Shown here piece by piece: positions 1 to 7,162 of a DNA stretch of 64,000 nt. Numbering within the stretch: position 1 is the stretch's first letter; each line of letters starts with the position of its first letter. The DNA comes from Lachnospiraceae bacterium (GTDB lineage: Bacteria; Bacillota; Clostridia; Lachnospirales; Lachnospiraceae). The notes under the pieces are model-generated. The model saw only the letters and a program-made list of their open reading frames with translations. It searched no databases and was not told where the DNA came from. The DNA lies in contig JAISUG010000047.1 of NCBI GenBank assembly GCA_031272185.1, positions 1-64,000 on the forward strand, written 5' to 3'. The translations under genes were made by a program, and so were the position numbers.

Positions 1-699
1 GTGTACGCAGCCTGGGCACTGCCCAGTTCTTTTTGCAGGGTGACAAGCCCGGCAACCTTGCCTTGCCGGTCTGAGAGCTTTTCTTTGTCTGTGTCCAGTT
101 GGAGCAGCCGGGTGGACACTGTCCGTGCCGCCCACGGAGATTTCCTCCGACTCGCAGGTGACCGCGCCCGTCACGAACTGATGGGAGAGCAGGACGTTGC
201 GCCTGCGCCCGTCGATGTCCATATGGCGGATCGCTGCCCTGACGGCGTCGGTCCAGGTTTCGATCTTTTCGTCCGGATGGAACCGCCGGACCTGGGCGGG
301 CTTCAAAAATGGCATAAGGTAGATGGCGACCTCCCCGTGTTCGTCCGCCAGCGTGAAAGGCCGGATGTTCCCGTCGTAAACGGGGGAGATATGTACGCCG
401 CTCCTGTCCATGAGGCGCGATCCGAAAGCAAGCCTGTCGGCGGAGTCGTGGTTGCCGCTGATGACAAAGACGTCGATGTGTTTTGCCGTAAGGCCCACCA
501 GGAAATCCTCAAAAACCCGCAGCGCCTCCGTCGGCGCGACAAAGCGGTCAAAGACGTCGCCGGAGATCAGGACAGCCCTGGGCTTTTCCTCCCCGGCCAT
601 GCCCAAGATAACTTTCAGGATATACTCCTGGTCTTCAAGCATCGAAAACTCGTGCACCGACTTCCCAAGGTGAAGGTCGGAAAGGTGGAACAGTTTCAT
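1..699 (-). pseudogene. sbcD: truncated SbcD nuclease fused out of frame to SbcC-like coiled coil
   Basis: Read leftwards from the ATG at 699-697, the protein begins MKLFHLSDLHLGKSV and carries the calcineurin-type phosphoesterase motifs DLHLG, GDVFD and SGNHD, then the SbcD stretch ending SEEISVGGTDSV. SbcD should continue to a GHLH motif and about 380-400 residues. Instead the frame turns to Arg/Pro/Cys-rich residues at about position 110-116. The next frame of the same strand from there to the window edge reads as a heptad-rich coiled coil (LLQLDTDKEKLSDRQ, then LQKELGSAQAAYT), as in the SbcC ATPase arms. Since sbcC normally follows sbcD, I infer a deletion joining the first half of sbcD to the middle of sbcC. 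An assembly mis-join is the alternative. The intact pair would form the MRN-like nuclease complex that cuts DNA hairpins. Confidence 0.75.
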
Positions 700-802
700 G
701 GCAACCCCCATTGCGCCGCTTGAGCTGGCGGCATAAATAGTGATGAAAGAAGTGGCGTGGTTCTTTCACAGTGGAACCTCACATGCGTTGTGGTATTGGT
801 TT

Positions 803-821
803 GTGCAACAGGCTGTTGCAC
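803..821. promoter_or_regulatory. perfect 19-bp palindrome in the sbcD leader
   Basis: GTGCAACAGGCTGTTGCAC is a perfect inverted repeat of 9+1+9 bases between the sbcD start and its likely promoter. It could be an operator or a short transcript hairpin. It does not match the GAAC/GTTC type of clostridial LexA box. Confidence 0.4.
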
Positions 822-854
822 GAATGCCAAGTCGAAAACCTGCATTATGTTTAC

Positions 855-882
855 ATGATAACTCAAAGTGTGCGTTTGTCAA
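855..882 (-). promoter_or_regulatory. putative sigma-70 type promoter for sbcD
   Basis: On the minus strand TTGACA (882-877) is followed after 16 bases by TATCAT (860-855). It would give a leader of about 150 nt that contains the 803-821 palindrome. Between 700 and 968 I see no convincing gene. Confidence 0.45.
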
Positions 883-968
883 GCGTTATGCAATAACATG
901 CGGCAGCCAAGAATCAGTTGATCGTTCAGAGCCAGATTTTTCTTGATTTCCAGTGGGCGAAGGGATAA

Positions 969-1277
969 ATGAAAGAAGTTGACGGTAAGCGGTCCTTATC
1001 AAGATCTATTGCTTTTTTGAGCGATTTTGAAAATGTCAACTACTGTCTTGTGGATTCGTTTGACGGCATTGACTATGCCCGTTTTGACGACGTGCTGTGC
1101 GCGACGCCCAGCCAGACGTTCAACGAGATGCTTGCCAATTATGACAATATGGTAGAGACAATTGACGAGCAGTCGCTTATAGAAGGGCTTGCCAGATACT
1201 ATTTTTCGCACGGCAGGAGTTTCGACGGGCTTGCGATCAAGCCGGAAAACCTCGCGCGGTTCAATTTTTGTCTTTGA
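969..1277 (+). CDS. small hypothetical protein or displaced gene fragment (102 aa)
   Basis: ATG preceded by AAGGGAT. The 102-residue product is acidic (SDFENVNYCLVD, DGIDYARFDDVL, NEMLANYDNMVETIDEQ), and its codon use, rich in GAC, GGC, CTT and GCC, looks more like real coding than the opposite strand. I do not recognise the family. The stretch around NEMLANYDNMVE loosely recalls the C-terminal DY-x2-M segment of AbiEii-type toxins. If so, it could be the other half of the neighbouring abiEii remnant after an inversion, but the match is weak. Confidence 0.35.
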   Translation: MKEVDGKRSLSRSIAFLSDFENVNYCLVDSFDGIDYARFDDVLCATPSQTFNEMLANYDNMVETIDEQSLIEGLARYYFSHGRSFDGLAIKPENLARFNFCL

Positions 1278-1562
1278 ACGCTCTGCCCACGGTTCGCTCT
1301 TCTCGTATCCTAGTATTCTCCAATCCAAAATCAGGTCAATATCCTCAGAAAATCTCCGTATCAGCCCAAAGCATTTGGAAAGGCTCGTGCCGCCCTTGAA
1401 GATAAGGTGATTTTTGAATCGGCTTTGGTGAAACAGGTATTCAAGCACGAAGCAGACCCAAAAATCCTTTTCTATAATCGCTTCGTGAACACCCATTTTC
1501 TGCGCTGTGTTTCGGAAAAGAGTGCGGCGTTCTTCCTCGGATAAATTCAAAATACTGAACAT
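999..1562 (-). pseudogene. AbiEii/AbiGii-type nucleotidyltransferase toxin, C-terminally truncated
   Basis: The N-terminal 98 residues match the AbiEii nucleotidyltransferase toxin family: EKDFWVCFVLEYLF, then the GGTSLSK nucleotidyltransferase motif, then RRFSEDIDLILDW with its metal-binding acidic residues. Similarity stops near SEPWAERSKTK (about 1269). The family normally runs to 250-330 residues. The remaining codons down to 999 give a basic tail with no family features and overlap a more convincing frame on the other strand. The cognate AbiEi antitoxin, expected just upstream, is absent, and the start has only a weak RBS. I infer a dead remnant of a type IV toxin-antitoxin / abortive-infection unit. 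Confidence 0.65.
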
Positions 1563-1663
1563 TCACATTCGGATTTGATTGTAGCATATGTGAGTTTGAG
1601 ATACAATATTTTGTGCGCGAAGTCGAATTGGGATAACATGATTTTATCGCGGTGCAACCAAGG

Positions 1664-1716
1664 TTTTGTTCTTTTTCATGGACACGCAGGGCAAGGAGCG
1701 GATTTCTTCCGGCTCC
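1664..1716 (-). repeat. stray copy of the 3' end of the Crp-like gene
   Basis: About 53 bp nearly identical to 2372-2424, the part of the Crp/Fnr-like gene that encodes EEIRSLPCVSMKKNK. On the minus strand it reads EEIRSLPCVSMKKNK in frame and has no gene around it. It is either a relic of a second Crp paralogue or a duplicated fragment. The rest of 1563-1762 shows no gene. Confidence 0.7.
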
Positions 1717-1762
1717 CTATCGTTTCTTCCGGCGTTCTATGCCAATATTTACCCAACAGAAC

Positions 1763-2320
1763 CGAAGTGCGGATTCGGGCGGAGTACCCATGCTGGGCGC
1801 ATATTACAACCGCGAGCATGATGCGTAAAACTTGTTCGTCGGTTTGGAAATCGCAGGCGATGAATCCTATGCAAAGCATTTGAACAAATACAACGTCATC
1901 TTCCTGGATATGGCCAGGTTCCTGATCCAGTTCGGCACCGTCAGCGAAATGACAAGCCAGATCCAGAAGCGAGTGGTCAAAGAGTTTTCTGAGGCGTACC
2001 TTAATTTCCTGCGGCTTTTGCTGAAGGACCAGGCTTATGTCTCGTTGGTCTACATGACGGGTTCAGCTTCCCCAATGCACCCTCCGTGTTCAACCCCAGA
2101 TCCGTGGTGGCTACCCTGTCGAGCAAGTCGTATGACAACTACTGGACCCGCACGGGAACCTATGAGGCGCTCAAAATCTACATCGACAGCGAGTTTGTCA
2201 ACGCGATCGAAAGCCCCCAATGGACGAGGATCGCACAGGTGCTTAAAGCATCCCAAGACCTGCTGAAAGCTACTTGGAGCGGCGACGCCGATGCGGTTGC
2301 CGCGATTGAGGAACTGCGGG
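1763..2320 (+). pseudogene. broken AAA-ATPase of the PF09820 / PD-(D/E)XK type
   Basis: Fragments in several frames match the clostridial predicted AAA-ATPase family. MLGAYYNREHDA is followed by an in-frame TAA (1826-1828), then LFVGLEIAGDESYAKHLNKY (canonically LFDGLEI...LNKYDVI). After an internal deletion of most of the middle and a frame change near 2050, there is DGFSFPNAPSVFNPRSV, then YDNYWTRTGTYEALKIYIDS (canonically NYWTQTGTYE), ending at AIEELR, just before the usual nuclease domain. The P-loop half is missing. The remnant ends against the stop codon of the converging Crp-like gene. Clearly non-functional. Confidence 0.75.
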
Positions 2321-2995
2321 TCAGCCGGCCAGCATGTGACGGCGGAAGGCGTCGGGGTCGCTGATTTCGATCTTGTTCTTTTTCATGGACACGCAAGGCA
2401 GGGAGCGGATTTCTTCCAGCTCCCGGTAGAGGCTGGCGCGCGCCACGCCTATATGGCGGCACAGGTCGCATTTGCTGCAGCAGAAATAGAACTCCCCCCG
2501 CTCGGTCAGGTGGTTCAGGATATATGCCGACACCCGAGCTTTGGGGGATGGGCTGGCCAGCAGGCATATGCGTTCCTGGAGGAAGCGGATCTTGCGGTTG
2601 TAGAAGGCCAGGATGCGCCCTGTCAGCTCCGGGCTTTGATGCATGGCCCCCCTTAAGTTGTCTTTGGGCAGGTAAACCACGGACGTGGCGCAGAGCGCCC
2701 GCAGCGTCACGATGGCGGGTTCCCCGGAAAACATGTTGCCCAGCCCGAAGTGCCCGCCGGGGTACAGGCTGCCCATCACCGCCTCGCTGCCGTCCAGGGA
2801 CGCCAATGACACGGACAGCTCGCCTTCGGCCACGATGCCAAGGGAAGGCAACCCCTGCCAGATGTCATGCACCGCCTCGTTTTTATCATGGTTTCCCCAG
2901 TGGCAGCCCGATGCCAGATCCGCAACCAGTCTTTCGGGCAACCCTGAGAACAGATCGATCCCTGAGAGGAATTCATGTAGGGTGGGGGTACGCAT
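2321..2995 (-). CDS. Crp/Fnr-family regulator with a Cys cluster in the HTH region
   Basis: 224 residues from the ATG at 2995-2993, behind AAAGGAAA. Residues about 10-120 form a cyclic-nucleotide-binding-like beta-roll (GELSVSLAS, LYPGGHFGLGNMFSGEP), 125-160 the dimer helix (RKIRFLQERICLLAS), and 165-224 a winged helix (HIGVARASLYRELEEI). The HTH segment holds C172, C173, C176 and C179, with C201 nearby. Most relatives have no such cysteines there, so it may bind a metal or Fe-S centre, or sense redox. This is inference. The residues that bind cAMP in E. coli Crp are not obvious. It is transcribed away from the nitrogenase-like operon and is its likely regulator. Upstream, in-frame extension is possible but would only translate tandem repeats. 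Confidence 0.85.
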   Translation of the reverse strand: MRTPTLHEFLSGIDLFSGLPERLVADLASGCHWGNHDKNEAVHDIWQGLPSLGIVAEGELSVSLASLDGSEAVMGSLYPGGHFGLGNMFSGEPAIVTLRALCATSVVYLPKDNLRGAMHQSPELTGRILAFYNRKIRFLQERICLLASPSPKARVSAYILNHLTERGEFYFCCSKCDLCRHIGVARASLYRELEEIRSLPCVSMKKNKIEISDPDAFRRHMLAG

Positions 2996-3123
2996 GGGGG
3001 TTTCCTTTCTTTGCAATGGTGGGGGTACGCACGGGGTATCCCTTTTTTGCAGTGGTGGGGGTACGCACGGGGTATCCCTTTTTTGCAGTGGCGGGGGTAC
3101 GCATGGGGGTTTCCTTTCTTTAC
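2982..3123. repeat. four tandem 36-37 bp copies of the regulator's start region
   Basis: Four head-to-tail copies, each carrying an RBS-like AAAGGAAA or AAAAGGGAT, an ATG or GTG, and CGTACCCCC. The innermost copy is the true start at 2995. The spacing to the next copy is 37 bp and then 36 bp, so the outer start codons are in other frames and can only make short peptides. Confidence 0.8.
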
Positions 3124-3197
3124 AATTTGTATCAGCTGGTACAGATTTTTTGGTGAAGCCGTGGTATACTCCTGCCAGTTGGTGAGCGTATGCTAAC

Positions 3198-3384
3198 TCG
3201 ACTGGCCGGGTACCCGGCTGATCCAGTACCCGACTGGCCAAGTGCCCAGCTGACCAGACGCCTGACTGATCGGACACCCGGTTGGTCAAGCACCTGGATG
3301 GTCGGGAACTCGGGTAATCAAGCGCTAGGCTGGCCGGGTACCCGGATGATCCAGTACCCGACTGGCCGGGCACCTGATAAATCG
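3198..3384. repeat. degenerate GGGTACCCGG / CTGGCC repeat array in divergent promoter region
   Basis: About nine degenerate modules of 18-22 bp carry CTGGCCGGGTACCCGG, GATCCAGTACCCGA, CTGACCAGACGCCTG and variants. The module pair at about 3200-3230 recurs almost unchanged at 3330-3365. Many modules are short palindromes (GGGTACCC). They lie between the Crp-like gene and the nitrogenase-like operon and could be clustered operator sites or decayed tandem duplications. Confidence 0.5.
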
Positions 3385-3448
3385 TGTATGCGGTGCCATT
3401 TTGCCCAAGGGGTGGTGTAGCGGCCCTGTCGGTTATCATACGCTAACC

Positions 3449-3469
3449 GTGATGTTTCGGTTATATCAC
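3449..3469. promoter_or_regulatory. inverted repeat GTGAT-N11-ATCAC
   Basis: A 21-bp dyad with half-sites GTGAT and ATCAC in the intergenic region of the divergent pair. A second small dyad, GGTTA-N8-TAACC, lies just before it at about 3431-3448. Plausible operator for the adjacent Crp/Fnr-type regulator, whose family favours such dyads; not proven. Confidence 0.4.
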
Positions 3470-3482
3470 AGCCGCCCTGTTT

Positions 3483-3501
3483 TGTAAAGAGGTTTTTTAC
3501 A
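3483..3501. promoter_or_regulatory. inverted repeat TGTAAA-N7-TTTACA, repeated 70 bp downstream
   Basis: TGTAAAGAGGTTTTTTACA is a clean dyad. A diverged copy (TGCAAAGAGGTTTTGCG, 3553-3569) lies 70 bp closer to the nitrogenase-like operon, within a longer direct repeat. It resembles Crp/Fnr-type dyads and is the best candidate operator for the operon. Confidence 0.45.
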
Positions 3502-3590
3502 GAGTGGATATTCGCGCAGCTGAACGCTGCGACCATGGCTGTCATACTGTTTTGCAAAGAGGTTTTGCGGAGTGTATAGGGAGGACTTGC

Positions 3591-4421
3591 ATGTACAAGA
3601 TCGCGATTTACGGAAAGGGGGGCATCGGGAAGAGCACGACCACTTCCAACCTGGCGGCGGCGTTTGCGGGGATGGGCTATCGGGTCATGCAGGTCGGGTG
3701 CGACCCCAAGGCGGACTCCACCATGAACCTGGTGGGGCGGCGGATACCCACGGTGCTGGAGCAAATCCGGGAAAAGGGCACAGGCGTGGCCCTGGAAGAC
3801 GTGGTCTTCCGTGGTTTCGGCGGGGTGCTTTGTGTGGAATCCGGCGGCCCCACGCCGGGTGTGGGGTGTGCGGGGCTGGGGATCATCTCGGCTTTCAAGA
3901 AACTGGAGGAACTCCATGCTTTCGACATCTACCAACCGGACCTGGTGCTTTATGACGTGCTGGGGGACGTGGTATGCGGCGGTTTCGCCATGCCTATCCG
4001 GGGCGGGTACGCCGACCACGTGATCATCGTCACATCAGGGGAGGCCATGGCCCTCTTCGCCGCCCGCAACATCGCCCTGGCGGTGGAGGGTTTCGGGAAA
4101 AGGGGCTATGCCAACTATGCGGGCATCATCCAGAACTGCCGCAATGTGAAGGATGAGGATGCGCTGGTGGCGCGGCTGGCCGAGGACACGGGCGGGGAGA
4201 TCATCGCGAAAATCAGCCGCAGCGGCGCGGTGCAGATGGCGGAGGATTTGTCCCAGACGGTGATCCAGGCTTTCCCGGAATCCGAGATCGCAGGGGAGTA
4301 CCGGCGGCTGGCCGGCGCGGTGCTCGGGTGCTGCGCCGCAGGGCTGCGGGGCGAAGTGGCGCCGATGCCGCTTCATTTTGGGAAAGGGGGCCTGGCACAT
4401 GCCATTCCGGGAACTGTTTGA
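3591..4421 (+). CDS. nitrogenase iron protein-like ATPase (group IV NifH-like)
   Basis: 276 residues from ATG behind GGGAGG. It has the NifH/BchL/CfbC fold: P-loop [10 protein letters not shown] at residues 8-17, switch motif [10 protein letters not shown] (35-44), and the two cysteines that would bridge the dimer [4Fe-4S] cluster, C93 (VGCAGLG) and C129 (VVCGGFAMP). The Arg of NifH that is ADP-ribosylated (GCAGRG) is Leu here. The family uses ATP hydrolysis to deliver low-potential electrons to a NifDK-like partner. The next two genes overlap it and supply that partner. No cofactor-assembly genes (nifB, E, N, V) are nearby, so I place it among nitrogenase-like reductases of unknown substrate rather than N2-fixing enzymes. 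Confidence 0.9.
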   Translation: MYKIAIYGKGGIGKSTTTSNLAAAFAGMGYRVMQVGCDPKADSTMNLVGRRIPTVLEQIREKGTGVALEDVVFRGFGGVLCVESGGPTPGVGCAGLGIISAFKKLEELHAFDIYQPDLVLYDVLGDVVCGGFAMPIRGGYADHVIIVTSGEAMALFAARNIALAVEGFGKRGYANYAGIIQNCRNVKDEDALVARLAEDTGGEIIAKISRSGAVQMAEDLSQTVIQAFPESEIAGEYRRLAGAVLGCCAAGLRGEVAPMPLHFGKGGLAHAIPGTV

Positions 4422-5646
4422 GGAGACATTGACATACACCGCCCCATCCCACGGCGACTGGGGGTTGGTGCGTATCGCGTCGCTGCTGCCGGAGAGCCAC
4501 ATGATCTTCTTTTGCCCGTCGGCCTGCGGGCGGCATGGGGCCCTGGGCGCGGTGGCGCAGGGGTTCAAGGACCGTGTGGCGTACTGTTTCCTGGACCGGG
4601 AGGACATCATCGGCGGCATCGACGACGTGGTGCGGGATGGTGTGTCCCAGCTCTTGGCGCAGCTGCCGAAAAGGCCCCGGGTCGTGCTGCTCTACGTGAG
4701 CTGCCTGGATGACCTGATCGGCACCGACCTGGATGCCCTTGCCCATGAATTGGCCATGGAATACCCGGATGTCCTCTTCCGGGTGGGGCATATGAACCCG
4801 ATCTCCCTGGATGGCCCGACACCACCTCCGGTCAGCACCCAGGATATGATGTATGGCCTCCTGGGGCCGTTGCCCAAGGACAGGGGGGTGAATTTCATCG
4901 GGAATTTCGTGCCGCTGGATGAGCGGGGGGAGCTGCACCGTTTCCTGCGCGGCTGCGGAGTCACGGACATCCGCCACATCTCCATGTACGCCACCTTTGA
5001 CGGGTTCCTGGAAATGGCGCGCAGCTCATACAATTTCGTGATGATGCCGGCGGCGCGCCTGGCTGCGTCGCATCTGGAGGAACGGCTGGGGACGCCGTTT
5101 ATGTCCCTGGCCGCCACGTATGATGTGGGCGAAATATCCGAACAGTACCGGGGGATAGCGGATTTCCTGGGGGCGCGCCCCACATACGGGCTTTCGGCGG
5201 ATGCGGCTAAGGCCGAGGAGAAGATCCGGCAGGCCAGGGCATTTCTGGGCGGCAGGCCGGTGAGCGTGTCCGGCGGCGCGGTGCTCAAGCCCTTTGCCCT
5301 GGCAAGGGCCTTGCTGCGGTACGGGTTTTGCGTGGAAAGCGTGGTGACCGACGAGGTGCTGCCTTTTGACGAGGGGGCGGTGGAGGAAGTGCTTGGTGCG
5401 GGCGTGGCGCTCATCGAACCGACCCATACCAATGTGATTAAATTCGCCCACCGCAGCCCTGACGCCCTGGCTATAGGGTTCGACGCGGCATACATCACCG
5501 GGAGCCGGCACATCGTGAACCTGTCCAATGACCACACAGTGTTCGGGTATCACGGGGTGGGGAAACTGATGGACATGATGGCCCAGGCGGGCGAAAGCGC
5601 CTACGACCTGGAAACGCTTCTGAAAGAATACGGGGTGGTGCTCTGA
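4399..5646 (+). CDS. nitrogenase component 1 NifD-like subunit
   Basis: 415 residues. The ATG at 4399 overlaps the end of the NifH-like gene and sits behind GGAAAGGGGG. The protein belongs to the oxidoreductase/nitrogenase component 1 family but is shorter than NifD (about 480-490). Candidate cluster ligands are C39 and C43 (CPSACG), C63, and C102 in LYVSC, the last matching the usual third cysteine position. In the C-terminal half, [18 protein letters not shown] resembles the last conserved block of component 1 proteins. A FeMo-co-binding Cys equivalent to NifD C275 is not evident. It probably forms the substrate-binding heterotetramer with the next gene product. Substrate unknown. Confidence 0.85.
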   Translation: MPFRELFEETLTYTAPSHGDWGLVRIASLLPESHMIFFCPSACGRHGALGAVAQGFKDRVAYCFLDREDIIGGIDDVVRDGVSQLLAQLPKRPRVVLLYVSCLDDLIGTDLDALAHELAMEYPDVLFRVGHMNPISLDGPTPPPVSTQDMMYGLLGPLPKDRGVNFIGNFVPLDERGELHRFLRGCGVTDIRHISMYATFDGFLEMARSSYNFVMMPAARLAASHLEERLGTPFMSLAATYDVGEISEQYRGIADFLGARPTYGLSADAAKAEEKIRQARAFLGGRPVSVSGGAVLKPFALARALLRYGFCVESVVTDEVLPFDEGAVEEVLGAGVALIEPTHTNVIKFAHRSPDALAIGFDAAYITGSRHIVNLSNDHTVFGYHGVGKLMDMMAQAGESAYDLETLLKEYGVVL

Positions 5647-6989
5647 TGGCTAGGTTCAGCATGTATCTCCCGCCGCTGGCGCCGGACTACTCCGGGGTGT
5701 GCTCTGCGCTCTTCGACCTGAACGGGCTCACCGTGATCCACGATGCGGCGGGGTGCACGGGGAATTACACAGGGTTCGACGAGCCCCGGTGGTATGGGTC
5801 GCGCAAGGCGGTGTATTGTTCCAACCTGCGGGAAATCGATGCCATCCTGGGCAATGAAGACAAGTTCGTCAGGAACATCGCCCGGGCGGCCAGGGAACAA
5901 GGGCCGGAGTTCATTGCGTTTGTGGGGAGCCCGGTGCCCATGGTGATTGGGACGGATTTTGAGGGGATTGCCAAGGAACTGGAAATGGAGACCGGGCTGG
6001 TGTCCTTTGGGTTTGCCACCACCGGCCTGGGGTACTACACTGAGGGGGTGGAGATGGCGGGGCGCGCGCTCATCGCACGGTTTGCGGCGCCCGCGCCTGC
6101 CAAGCGACCCAGGACAGTGAATATCCTGGGGGCGACACCCCTGGACATCTCCGGGAAGAACCTGGCGGCGCTGGGGGGGTTCCTGGCGGGGCATGGCTGG
6201 GAGGTGAATGCCTGCCTCTTCATGGGGCTGGGGATGGAACACCTGCAGGGCGTGGGCGCGGCTGCGGTGAACCTGGCCGTGAGTGGTGCAGGCGTGCGGC
6301 TGGGGGCATATCTGCGGGAGCTCTTCGGCACGCCATGCGTCACAGGCCTGCCCTGCGGCGCGGCTGGTTCGTCGGATCTGGCGGGGCTGTTGGAAGCGGC
6401 GCAGGGGACCGGGGAGGACAGGGTGCTGGGCAGGGGGGAGGCGGCCAAAGGAGCGTCCACCCGGGATGCCGGTATGCGGGAGGCTGCTAAAGCTGCCTCA
6501 ACCCGGGATGCCGATGTGTGGGATGCGGCCAAGGCTGAGTCCACCCGGGACGCCGGTATGCGGGAGGCGGCCAAAGGTGCGTCTGCCCGGGACGCCGGTA
6601 TGCGGGAGGGGCAAAGTGGCAACCCTTGGGCGGGTGTGCTCGTGGTCGGCGAGGAGGTGTGGGCCAATGCGCTGGGATATGCGCTGTGGCGTGACCGCGG
6701 GATCCCGGCGGATGTGGGCGTGCTGTTCGGAAAAAGCGTCTATGGGGACTCTATGGAACTGGGCTGTGAGCGGGATATCATACGAGCGGTGAATGACCCC
6801 CGCTACCACACTGTCATCGCAGACCCATTGATATGCGATTTGGTCGGGGGGGAAAAGACGCTGATCCCCATGTCCCAGTATGCGGTGTCCAGCAAGACCC
6901 GGATGGAGTATGACAGGGAGTGGGTGGGCGAGGCGCTGTGGGAGTGGGTAGGGAGTGCCGAGTGCGGGGCGCTTGGTGCCAGTGCTTAG
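5646..6989 (+). CDS. nitrogenase component 1 NifK/NifE-like subunit with 14-aa repeat insertion
   Basis: 447 residues. The start overlaps the previous stop (TGATG), so it is translationally coupled. The N-terminal motifs DYSGVCSALF, HDAAGCTGNYTG and VYCSN give candidate P-cluster-like cysteines C19, C37 and C58. The position where NifK has a cysteine in its TC-x3-IGDD motif reads GSPVPMVIGTD, without cysteine. After CGAAGSSDLAGLLEAA there is a hydrophilic insertion of four 14-residue repeats (AAKGASTRDAGMRE type, DNA 6438-6605), then the conserved domain resumes (GVLVVGEEVWANALG, IADPLICDLV, P(M)SQYAVSSK). The insertion probably forms a surface loop. It is the partner of the NifD-like subunit. 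Confidence 0.85.
   Translation: MARFSMYLPPLAPDYSGVCSALFDLNGLTVIHDAAGCTGNYTGFDEPRWYGSRKAVYCSNLREIDAILGNEDKFVRNIARAAREQGPEFIAFVGSPVPMVIGTDFEGIAKELEMETGLVSFGFATTGLGYYTEGVEMAGRALIARFAAPAPAKRPRTVNILGATPLDISGKNLAALGGFLAGHGWEVNACLFMGLGMEHLQGVGAAAVNLAVSGAGVRLGAYLRELFGTPCVTGLPCGAAGSSDLAGLLEAAQGTGEDRVLGRGEAAKGASTRDAGMREAAKAASTRDADVWDAAKAESTRDAGMREAAKGASARDAGMREGQSGNPWAGVLVVGEEVWANALGYALWRDRGIPADVGVLFGKSVYGDSMELGCERDIIRAVNDPRYHTVIADPLICDLVGGEKTLIPMSQYAVSSKTRMEYDREWVGEALWEWVGSAECGALGASA
6438..6605 (+). repeat. four in-frame 42-bp tandem repeats inside the NifK-like gene
   Basis: Each 42-bp unit encodes a 14-residue block of the form EAAKGASTRDAGMR. The copies differ by several bases, so the expansion is not brand new. 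The reading frame is kept. Confidence 0.85.
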
Positions 6990-7162
6990 TGAAGAGTGCA
7001 GAGTGCAGAGTGTGATATAGGTGGGGTGTAGGGGATGGAGAGTGGGGGCAGTGAGTGGAGAACAAGGAGCAGGGGTGAGGGGGGCGGTGTGAAGAGTGCA
7101 GGGTGAAGAGTGAAGAGTGCAGAGTTGGATATGGTCGTAGGTTTAGGGAGGAAGGATGAATC
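6990..7162 (+). repeat. purine-rich GAGTGCAGAGT repeats in intergenic DNA
   Basis: No gene. Irregular copies of AGTGAAGAGTGCAGAGT occur at both ends (about 6988-7015 and 7090-7125), with a purine-rich stretch between. The RBS GGGAGGAAGG of the next gene lies at its end. Confidence 0.6.

Noticed and set aside
1-723. Long plus-strand frame of 240 codons
   Set aside because: It is the antisense of the SbcD reading frame, which has clear phosphoesterase motifs; the plus frame has none.
740-946. 68-codon plus-strand frame
   Set aside because: No RBS, atypical codon use, and it overlaps the likely sbcD promoter and palindrome.
1575-1883. 102-codon plus-strand frame
   Set aside because: It crosses the stray crp fragment and the start of the AAA-ATPase pseudogene in the wrong frames; no coherent protein.
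3011-3196. Plus-strand frame with QWWGYARGIPF repeats
   Set aside because: Produced by the 36-bp repeats that duplicate the regulator's start region; no RBS and no homologous family.
3591-6989. True nitrogen-fixing nifHDK
   Set aside because: No nifB/E/N/V nearby, subunits are short, an evident FeMo-co cysteine is missing and one P-cluster cysteine position is substituted.
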